From assembly GCA_903955385.1 (NCBI GenBank), contig CAJBNH010000072.1:104063-168062 (forward strand): 64,000 nucleotides of DNA, given 5' to 3'. The number at the start of each line of letters is the position of its first letter. Within the stretch, counting starts at the first letter, position 1. Both the position numbers and the translations under genes were made by a program. Below are positions 26,001-30,947 of this stretch, one piece after another. Source of the DNA: an uncultured Myxococcales bacterium (GTDB taxonomy: Bacteria; Myxococcota_A; UBA9042). Under the pieces are notes generated by a model. That model did not search any database. It was not told the DNA's origin and saw only the letters and a program-made list of their open reading frames with translations.

Positions 26001-27196
26001 ACGACTTGGTCATTGGAGCTGGTCAGGGTGCCGGGTTCACACGCGAGGTGCGCGTGTACTTGGGCCGTGACAAGCAGCTGATCTCGGCTCAACCGCAAGT
26101 CATCTTCAAGGGCATCGCATCTGTGCCGGCTTGGGGTGTCCGCGCAGTGACCACGATTCGCAGCTTCAACGGAGACTTGCACCCCGTTACAGGCCTGCCG
26201 ACCGCTGAGATCGTCGTCACATCAGCACCGTACGGAAGCGTGCTGTATGACCGGGTGTTCGTGATCCCGGGCAACGCTGCTTGGACCGCGGACAAGCAGG
26301 TCATCATCGACGGCAACGTCCCGGCCGACCGCGCCGCTAACAACATCATGACGATCCACCTGGCAGATAGCGTCGGCAACGTGCTGTTTGGCTACTCATT
26401 GGTAGGACTCAGCAACGTGCTCCCGGACAACGGCGGCCTGGGCCCGCAGTTTGACGACCTCGCCATCTCGCAGTACGCCACGCCTCAGCAGGTTCACATC
26501 GTGCCCGGCCGGACGTTCAGCGGCGACGTCGAAGTGCTGCTGACGCGCGACCAACTCGGCACCGCGCCCGACGACGCGTCCACGGTTCGGGTTCTGTGCG
26601 ACTCCAATGTGGGCATCAACGCGTGCGGCACGGTGATGGACGCGGTCAACGTCGATGGCGACGCCCTCAGCGACTTGGTCGTCCGCCATCAGGTCTCCGG
26701 GACCGTCGGTGCGATCTACTGGATCAGCGGGTCAAAGCTTGCCTCCTACGTGGGAAAGCGCGTTTCCATGGCGCTGACGCCGGTTGCCAACGCCCCGGCG
26801 CTTGGCACCCATCCTCTGGGCGGAGCCGTGCGGGCGTGGGTTCAGGGCCTGTCCTCGCTAGGCACGTTTGGTGACCATCCCGACGGATTGACCGATATCG
26901 TGAACGGGTCGCCGGCCTACGGACCCACCAACACGGCGCTGTTGACCGTCCGGTATGGCATGCCGGTCCCCGCGCTTCAGGGAGCCGGCGGCTACGCATT
27001 TGACGACATCGTCTTCGGCAACCCGTTTGCTCCGGGCTCGCTGGGCTGGGGAGTCGGCACGAAGGCCATGGTCAGCACCTCCGTCGTCGGCATCGGCGAC
27101 TTCAACGGCGACGGTCGTCCTGACATGCTCGTGGGTTCGGCCGACACCACGGTGGGCAGCGTCACGACGCCAGGTGTCTTGGTTCTGGTGTACTGA
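20072..27196 (+). CDS. Giant lipoprotein with Ig-like repeats and C-terminal FG-GAP propeller
   Basis: ATG 20072 follows GGGAGGAAGG; 2374 residues. The signal peptide ends FAVGC (lipid Cys23). A short acidic linker, GDVTDTDLP repeated three times, is followed by about 1850 residues of beta-rich Ig-like units. Several units open with a motif of the type P-x-P-G-x-x...D-D-x-x-P-A-x-P-G-x-Q, and a small Cys-rich patch (CTVKADCGANAVC) lies near residue 1075. From about residue 1900 to the end are FG-GAP/integrin-like blades: DLNGDGLSDFVVG, DVNGDGIDDLVIG, NVDGDALSDLVV and DFNGDGRPDMLVG, which bind Ca2+ in known examples. A long surface adhesin or scaffold is likely. Its position between a PqqD-like gene and the precursor-like peptide is unusual. 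Confidence 0.82.
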   Translation: MAIARGLRPVLMIAAVVTFAVGCSDQRVSGPPTWDGCTGDACLPGDVTDTDLPGDVTDTDLAGDATDTTPAPTIALSIETGKGMALEGSVSTVVLTFEDDKYPGLDAIGVQVDVIATTTNVPDGTMVELLVDGKKSGLSAPVASNEARFLKLDVPCQDALSVGVRVTVGEVAAEEAKSIGLVCANGCKAALQLEPGCLTVDGDPVTPGFQASFVVTTETPDCTHAYIGYLDADGNVGQSAKVALFQGQSAPIQVTLAAEATGLVAQTVELVANVIDESQPQRPAGQSAKATLTLTTEAPVIDISQPTPGQLTLADDTNPAQPGIQADLVGTATTMTPFDANAIALSIDGTQVAAATLQIDGAFTFPLSFDTTKTYSVSITATNGCGLKSTKDVAYTVFTGQSAIVIQDPAPGQTLLAKNDQDLATPSLYDTSVVVGLQKGAANSKISVFCRKFGEGFPYGNDPVGSLVYTDTQASTVTIPVSLDFDLMGSQVTCLAKDDAPNPSASPEVSFVLALPPPCLTVLSPAGASIATKPQIDIAASTENLDGAVVSATLAAQDGSATYGPFPLGTAKAGLLVSPLSLIVGNPPQTLPDGIYVLQLNATDEFGNVATDSACSDTSRVVQVDTQGPTIAILEPSKAVLNVATDADSAPAVPGFQVDVKVGVGDAIDVCLEANGIAIGCQDVAPGQTEVTFLGVTLQPGQNTLRPTGADSSGNPSLPNDMVVTLLSDLPNVVFILPTQPAFTAFDEMTFVAKVTTGVEAVPVTGAQTEVWVNGALAQVSVQETAPGEYRFKVTGLAAGDTTVQFGAAVSSAPAKKGYTAPLVVTRKTDQPGIAFVFPATGQLFNLNSVACTPFLPNCLMSTDLALTNVEDGRDVKVTVTCAGKAKDYFGKSKANAAKVASISLTDRTTCILDATVTDAAGQKAQAQPVTVTVDRTAPVFLALASPVKVGDSATLLLAMDDLLPDVEGMQIDLQIKAAGLPKDAPVVVDVFKDDGTKYASYPATAVPSISDDQVGVVAFGILTLPDGYKVKLVFSGSDTAGNPATKTFVMQVLSAGAEIRVTLPSPLAAATCTVKADCGANAVCVNGTCAVAWNKLTAKSIGVFTFGLPNGSALRICSNSPGVTGEACATAGYKVIATGKIEASTAIVNLSSLPDGLYHVIAEGSFLPTVPWTPSLVATLPAGRDRTILIDTVAPSIELLAPPTDAAVPALCLSNALQSAPDLGLAGGKFTFQVTTTGEASVTVLAGSVKGTADTVGGKASVVVTVPAEGEIAISAAAVDAVGNVGEMKTLPNMMVNTISPNGAFAWPSKAKVLVGDPLDVLVTSSANDVEGQDVTIRDGGVFKATEKFVGSQAQFPDAKDALLVQGQRELQADLRDVCGNISTIATSPAKITVDTEPPQLGIQTPTPGATFTDNDDAAPAVSGYQVSVLFGTVDTDSWTLELGDDCDSSFLNCAGYEKVGSGKALNPNGVEPKVDVTIPFGATTHYVLRLTGVDINGNKTVATRGFDVQLSGCLVLVKGLPIGGLNTQACPTPGQNCASVTPTVTAEFVGPCGNPDKIELRKNGSAVASAAPVNAKASFALEVKDGDSFSAEVVALEGAAVKGSSGAVTVKADLTNPTVSFIAGQVLGFDTPAGPTALYGQPDDQSVAAPNHQVHLLIEAKDAGLAGGQLLELKRKVGISTGDLPQALVKLPLTLDAAADQVQVQFATLTEDASNTITAKVADALGNTAVATVTIKVDWKAPAKVVLDPFASGDLNPRRPLARVSFTAVGDDGMTGTAAAYDVRYSRKAITTIAEFEAACEAKAISGVQLPVPAEAGVTQQVEISGPDPRSASDLCKFASLTDGGISKYYFSIRAVDAAGNHSDVSTALSTDALRLHYVKVTTADPKYQTAEYRNRVYAAGDLNGDGLSDFVVGGGIDLDACVVYGRPSAADGSLADVTFDSQVGTHHVCLPGTGLGLAGNTALQPGDVNGDGIDDLVIGAGQGAGFTREVRVYLGRDKQLISAQPQVIFKGIASVPAWGVRAVTTIRSFNGDLHPVTGLPTAEIVVTSAPYGSVLYDRVFVIPGNAAWTADKQVIIDGNVPADRAANNIMTIHLADSVGNVLFGYSLVGLSNVLPDNGGLGPQFDDLAISQYATPQQVHIVPGRTFSGDVEVLLTRDQLGTAPDDASTVRVLCDSNVGINACGTVMDAVNVDGDALSDLVVRHQVSGTVGAIYWISGSKLASYVGKRVSMALTPVANAPALGTHPLGGAVRAWVQGLSSLGTFGDHPDGLTDIVNGSPAYGPTNTALLTVRYGMPVPALQGAGGYAFDDIVFGNPFAPGSLGWGVGTKAMVSTSVVGIGDFNGDGRPDMLVGSADTTVGSVTTPGVLVLVY
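20198..20278 (+). repeat. 27-base tandem repeat in the post-lipobox linker
   Basis: 20198-20224 and 20225-20251 are identical; 20252-20278 is a diverged third copy. Each encodes nine residues of the Gly-Asp-Val-Thr-Asp-Thr-Asp type just after the lipidated Cys. Recent slippage is suggested by the perfect identity of the first two copies. Confidence 0.85.
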
Positions 27197-27209
27197 GCCC
27201 GACGGATGC

Positions 27210-27237
27210 TTGTGCCGGATCGGTCTTCGGATACACT
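27210..27237 (+). promoter_or_regulatory. Possible internal promoter for the precursor-kinase-rSAM-peptidase genes
   Basis: TTGTGC at 27210-27215 and TACACT at 27232-27237 with a 16-base spacer lie in the 69-base gap after the giant lipoprotein, 28 bases before the precursor start. It would let the small peptide be made without the 7-kb gene upstream. Confidence 0.35.
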
Positions 27238-27265
27238 GTGGGCCCACAAGGTGGAAGGAGTAGCG

Positions 27266-27427
27266 ATGGAGAACGAACGCGAATTGAATACAGGTGAGGC
27301 GGAGAAGAACGCCCTCATGCCCTATGTTGCGCCCGCGATCGAGACTCTGGGGGAATCCTTGTCAGCACTGCTTTCCAGCGCGGTTGTGTGCAAGGACCCT
27401 GAAGGTGTTCCTCCCGACCTGACATGA
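27266..27427 (+). CDS. Putative RiPP precursor peptide (53 residues)
   Basis: ATG 27266 is preceded by GGAAGGAG with ideal spacing. The 53-residue product has no signal peptide. Its leader-like half is charged (residues 1-15) and contains Y20-V-A-P23-A-I-E-T-L28-G29. This is the YxxPxxxxLG pattern that leader peptides of lasso and other PqqD/RRE-dependent pathways use for binding. The C-terminal part (30-53) is Ser/Ala/Leu-rich, has a single Cys42, then a Pro/Asp-rich end finishing DLT. The stop codon overlaps the kinase start (ATGA). Size, motif and overlap with three modification-type genes make a modified peptide likely. The product chemistry is unknown; one Cys would permit at most one thioether. 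Confidence 0.7.
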   Translation: MENERELNTGEAEKNALMPYVAPAIETLGESLSALLSSAVVCKDPEGVPPDLT

Positions 27428-28266
27428 CGTTTCCGACTCGGCGCAGTGGCGGACCTTCGATGGACTGCCCGACGGCTGCCTTTGGCCCCTTCCGGGTAGC
27501 CGTCATTTTTCCGCCGGGCCGCGATTCCGGCCGAACCAGCTGGTTGGACCCCCCCGGCGTTCCTGCCGACATCAAGCTGAACGCCACACTCGACGGCACT
27601 CCCCGCAGCGACGCCGGACTTCGCTTCACCCGGTTCGACGACGACGGCTTTGCCTTCCTTTCGGCGCACGCCTTGGTCCAGGTCGATTGGCGGACAGGGA
27701 CCGGCACCGCCACCCTTGCGACCGACGACGACGACCCGCGCAGTCGACCCACGGCCACGATGGAGGCGATGTTTGGAGTCGCCTACGCGAAAGTCTTGCG
27801 CGCCGGAGGGGTGGTCCTGCACGCCGCCACGCTGGCCTACGAGGGTCGGGTGTGGGTGGTGGCAGGGTACAGCGGCGCAGGAAAGACCACACTCTCCGGA
27901 CGGTTTCCCGACCAAGCCCTTCACGACGAGCACGCCTTTCTGGTGCCTGGAGACGACGGCTGGGTCGTGTGGCGCCACGTGGAGCTGCGGCGGCCCCGCG
28001 CCATCGCGCCTTGGGTGGTGCCGGTCGGGGGGCTGAGCATCCTCTCGTCCAACCGTTCCGTGACGGGCTTGCGCCCCGTCGTTCAAGCAGAGCAGTTCGC
28101 CTCTCTGGTCCCGCACGCCGTTTTTGCCGGCGGCGCGACCCGGAATCTGATGCTGGAACACCTGTTGAACCTGACGCAAGATTGTCCGCCGGCTTGGCTT
28201 GACCATTGTCTGAAAGACTCGCCAGAGGTCGTTGCGTCCACCGTTCAGGGTCTCTCCGATGGCTGA
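27424..28266 (+). CDS. HPr-kinase-like (HprK-related) ATP-binding protein
   Basis: The ATG overlaps the precursor stop by four bases; 280 residues. The C-terminal half has the HprK-type P-loop V-x-A-G-Y-S-G-A-G-K-T-T (Lys154), preceded by the typical VVLHAATL strand and followed by LHDEHAFL, which matches the acidic pair after the P-loop in HprK. The HPr-recognition domain of true HprK/P is absent; the first 110 residues are a different, unassigned domain. Related proteins occur in peptide-modification loci: the lasso-peptide kinase of paeninodin-type clusters, SynChlorMet cassette protein ScmC, and the HprK-related kinase A and B families. It may phosphorylate the precursor or only bind ATP; this is inference. 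Confidence 0.75.
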   Translation: MTFPTRRSGGPSMDCPTAAFGPFRVAVIFPPGRDSGRTSWLDPPGVPADIKLNATLDGTPRSDAGLRFTRFDDDGFAFLSAHALVQVDWRTGTGTATLATDDDDPRSRPTATMEAMFGVAYAKVLRAGGVVLHAATLAYEGRVWVVAGYSGAGKTTLSGRFPDQALHDEHAFLVPGDDGWVVWRHVELRRPRAIAPWVVPVGGLSILSSNRSVTGLRPVVQAEQFASLVPHAVFAGGATRNLMLEHLLNLTQDCPPAWLDHCLKDSPEVVASTVQGLSDG

Positions 28267-29458
28267 TCTGCTCGACGACACAGGGGGCGCGGACCAAGCG
28301 TTGGTGAGGGCCTATCGGCGTGCCGACATGCCGCTGCACGCCCACTTGGACGTCACGTATCGTTGCGACCTCGACTGCGTGCACTGCTATCTGGACGACA
28401 AGCACTGGCCCGAGATGACGCCTGACGAGCTTCGGGACCTGCTGCATCAGCTTCGCGATGCCGGAGTCCTGATCCTCACTTGGAGCGGCGGGGAGTTGTT
28501 TCTCCGTCCGGATGTGGATGAGGCCTTGGCGCTCGCGGCCAGTCTCGGGTTTGTCAATCGGATCAAGACGCACGCGGGCAACCTGACGCAGGAGCGGGTG
28601 GCTCTGCTGGCCCGCTCTCGCGTGTCGCGTGTCGACGTCAGCGTCTACTCGCTGCGGCCGGAGATTCACGACGCCTTTGTGCGACGCCCGGGGGCGCTGC
28701 TGCGAACGCTGGACGGAATCAGTCTGCTGCGTCAGGCCGGACTGCCGGTGCGCGTCTCCATGACCGTGCAGGCGAACACCTTGGACGAGATGGAGGAACT
28801 GTACGCGCGGTTCGCCGCGGACGGGTGTGAGGTGACGCTCAACGGAACGATCCGTCGCGACCATTCGGCCACAAGCACCCTGGACGCACTTCAGTTGAGC
28901 GAGGCGGACCTCGTGAGGGTGAGGACGTCGATGAGGCAGTTGCTCGGCCTCACCGGGCTGCAGTCTCCACCGCGGATGCAGGACCTTGAGGACCAAACCA
29001 CCTGTGGGGCGGGGCGGACGGCTGCCTACATCGCTCCGGACGGCAGCGTGTGGCCCTGCGTGACCTGGCCCATGGCGCTGGGCAACGTGCGCGAGCAGAC
29101 GTTCGGCGACATCTGGCGCAACTCGCCGCTCCGTCGCGAGATCCTCGCGTGGACGAACAAGGACCGTACCGGTTGTCTCTCCTGCGTCGGCAATTCCGTA
29201 TGCTTCTATTGCCCCGGTGAAGCCTTCAAGCGCAGTGGGGACTTCCGCAAGGCCCCGGACTCCTTTCACGCTGAGACGCGCGCCCGACTTTTGGCTTTCG
29301 AAGCGACCGGAAGCCCCCCGTTCACCGCAGAAGAATGGGCAACCGTTCCCGACGGCGGCGCGGACGGCCGCCCCCCCGACCACTTCGTCTTTCCCATCCA
29401 CCGCGCACAGCGAGGCGGCGGGCGTCGCGTCAAGGAACCGTCGGGAGGGTCGAAGTGA
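28259..29458 (+). CDS. Radical SAM/SPASM-domain peptide-modifying enzyme
   Basis: ATG 28259 overlaps the kinase gene by eight bases; 399 residues. The radical SAM cluster motif is C36-D-L-D-C40-V-H-C43, followed by the glycine-rich SAM-binding strand WSGGEL near residue 78. The C-terminal SPASM region has Cys249, Cys267 (VWPC) and a tight set C306-x2-C309-x5-C315-x2-C318, enough for auxiliary Fe-S clusters. SPASM radical SAM enzymes of this layout (PqqE, AlbA, MftC and relatives) crosslink or cleave ribosomal peptides bound through an RRE. With the adjacent small peptide and PqqD-like protein, a RiPP maturase is the best reading. The last 50 residues are an Arg/Gly/Pro-rich tail. The peptidase gene overlaps its stop. 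Confidence 0.88.
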   Translation: MADLLDDTGGADQALVRAYRRADMPLHAHLDVTYRCDLDCVHCYLDDKHWPEMTPDELRDLLHQLRDAGVLILTWSGGELFLRPDVDEALALAASLGFVNRIKTHAGNLTQERVALLARSRVSRVDVSVYSLRPEIHDAFVRRPGALLRTLDGISLLRQAGLPVRVSMTVQANTLDEMEELYARFAADGCEVTLNGTIRRDHSATSTLDALQLSEADLVRVRTSMRQLLGLTGLQSPPRMQDLEDQTTCGAGRTAAYIAPDGSVWPCVTWPMALGNVREQTFGDIWRNSPLRREILAWTNKDRTGCLSCVGNSVCFYCPGEAFKRSGDFRKAPDSFHAETRARLLAFEATGSPPFTAEEWATVPDGGADGRPPDHFVFPIHRAQRGGGRRVKEPSGGSK

Positions 29459-29865
29459 CCCGCGTCGACTGGTACACCCTGTCGGGACGGTCGATGTGGC
29501 CGCTGGCCGCGCCGTGGCAGGCGGGGGTTGTGCGCGTGCCGTTTGAGGACCTGCGGCGCGGGGACCTCGTGGCCACGCTGGGGGTTCGGCCGGGCGAGGT
29601 GTGGATCCATCGGGTCGCGTCGCTAGGGCAGGACGAGCTTCAGACCCGAGGCGACACGCGTGCGACGGCCGACACGCCGATCGCCGCTTCGGCCGTGCTG
29701 GGGCGAGTCGCGCAATTGCGCTTGGGCGCCGTCACGTTGCCGGTGCCCGCGTCAGGACTCTCCGGGGCTGCGGTGCGATCGGCCGGTCTGGCATGGGCCC
29801 GCGTCGCACCCGCGCTCAGAGTCGGCTGGGGGCGATTGCGACGCGGCGTGTCGCGGAATTCTTGA
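29455..29865 (+). CDS. S24/S26-type (signal-peptidase-like) peptidase, soluble
   Basis: GTG 29455 overlaps the radical SAM stop by four bases; 136 residues. The start of the catalytic domain is immediate: L-S-G-R-S13-M-W-P, the GxSMxP box with nucleophile Ser13. Then comes W-I-H52-R-V and later TRGD67, matching the 'HRv...TkGD' boxes of SipW/ER-type signal peptidases, which use Ser-His in place of the Ser-Lys of type I leader peptidase. There is no N-terminal membrane anchor. The natural role in this operon is removal of the precursor's leader; this is inferred from position. About 55 C-terminal residues are Arg/Ala-rich and unassigned. Confidence 0.78.
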   Translation: MTRVDWYTLSGRSMWPLAAPWQAGVVRVPFEDLRRGDLVATLGVRPGEVWIHRVASLGQDELQTRGDTRATADTPIAASAVLGRVAQLRLGAVTLPVPASGLSGAAVRSAGLAWARVAPALRVGWGRLRRGVSRNS

Positions 29866-29910
29866 CGGTTTCTGTGCGAGGGCTAGCGTCGCTGCTGCGG
29901 GAGTCCGGCC

Positions 29911-30747
29911 ATGGGTGGCCGAAGCCCGTCCTGCGAGGCGCGCGTGGACCGGTTCTCATCCAACCTCTCGATCCTGCTGGGGATCCTCGGAGCGGCCGCG
30001 GCGATGTCCGGTTGCTCGGGTGCCAGGGTCACGCAGCTGGAGACCGAGCTGGGTGAGGTGCGCGGCGAGATCGTGGAGATGAAGCGCAACCGCGCGGCGG
30101 AGCGGCTGCAGTTTGCTGAGGTCCGTGACCGTCTCGTGATGGTCGAGGAGCAGGTGGACGCAGAGCGCGTGGCGCTGGCCCGACGCGACGATGCTTGGAT
30201 GCCGGCCGTGCCGACCGTGCGCGTGCAGCCTGCCGGAAGATCCGGGCACCGCGGCAAGACTCGGGCGGTTGCGGCCGCCCCTGCCGTCGCCAAGCCGGTC
30301 GTGGTGGCATCGGGACCGGCGGGAGAGCCAGCTCCGCAGGAAGTCCGCAAGTCGCAAGCAGATCCCGCGGTCGCACTTTACGCAGAGGCCAAGGCGCTGC
30401 TGGACCAAGGGCAGCACGATGCCGCACGCGCGCTGTTCGACGAGATGGTGTTGCGGCATGGACGGCACGAGCTTGCCGACAACGCGTTGTACTGGGTCGG
30501 CGAGAGCTGGTACGCGCAGTCGCAGTGGCTGGCGGCGGCGCAGACCTTCCTGAGAGTCGCGCAGACGTATCCCAGAGGGAACAAGGTTCCCGACGCTCTA
30601 TACAAGCTGGGCCTGACGTACTTGCAGCTGGGCGACGACAAGGGCGCGGCGGAAGTGCTGGACCAGCTGGCGCGCACTTGGCCGGGGACAGAGCTGGGAC
30701 AGCGCGCGGCACAGCGGCTCAAGCTGTTGCGGCGCCCGGGGCGCTGA
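29911..30747 (+). CDS. cpoB: CpoB/YbgF-like TPR lipoprotein
   Basis: 278 residues from ATG 29911 (GGGAG at 29899-29903). An N-terminal hydrophobic segment ends AMSGC (Cys35), a fair lipobox. A coiled-coil stretch follows (about 40-90: LETELGEVRGEIVEMKRN...), then an Ala/Pro/Val linker, then TPR repeats from about residue 150 (LYAEAKALLDQGQHDAARALF..., ADNALYWVGESWYAQ..., PDALYKLGLTYLQLG). Coiled coil plus C-terminal TPRs is the CpoB (YbgF) design, which links the Tol-Pal system with peptidoglycan synthesis in E. coli. No tol or pal gene is visible. GTG 29944 is an alternative start giving a shorter signal peptide. It lies 45 bases after the peptidase gene and may be read with it. Confidence 0.72.
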   Translation: MGGRSPSCEARVDRFSSNLSILLGILGAAAAMSGCSGARVTQLETELGEVRGEIVEMKRNRAAERLQFAEVRDRLVMVEEQVDAERVALARRDDAWMPAVPTVRVQPAGRSGHRGKTRAVAAAPAVAKPVVVASGPAGEPAPQEVRKSQADPAVALYAEAKALLDQGQHDAARALFDEMVLRHGRHELADNALYWVGESWYAQSQWLAAAQTFLRVAQTYPRGNKVPDALYKLGLTYLQLGDDKGAAEVLDQLARTWPGTELGQRAAQRLKLLRRPGR

Positions 30748-30824
30748 CGCGATCTGGACGCAGCGCGATGGGGAAAAGTCACCGACTCCCCGCGCTTGGG
30801 CGGCTGTCCGGGGTCCTGTTCCCC

Positions 30825-30854
30825 TTGCCGCTACGCCTCTGCTCAGACTAGAAT
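30825..30854 (+). promoter_or_regulatory. Sigma70-type promoter for the FHA-Ycf46-DUF1257 operon
   Basis: TTGCCG at 30825-30830 and TAGAAT at 30849-30854 are 18 bases apart, 93 bases before the ATG at 30948, in the 200-base gap that separates this operon from the preceding lipoprotein gene. Confidence 0.5.
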
Positions 30855-30947
30855 CGACCCCCTGCGTCGTGGTCTGTCCGTGCCGAAGTGGCGCCACTTG
30901 CCGCCGTTTTGCGAGCCGGGTTGCCGTACGCTTGGAGGCGCGATCCC

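Noticed and set aside
27266-27427. Classical lasso-peptide cluster
   Set aside because: The leader motif is similar, but no transglutaminase-like protease or asparagine-synthetase-like cyclase gene is present in the neighbourhood.
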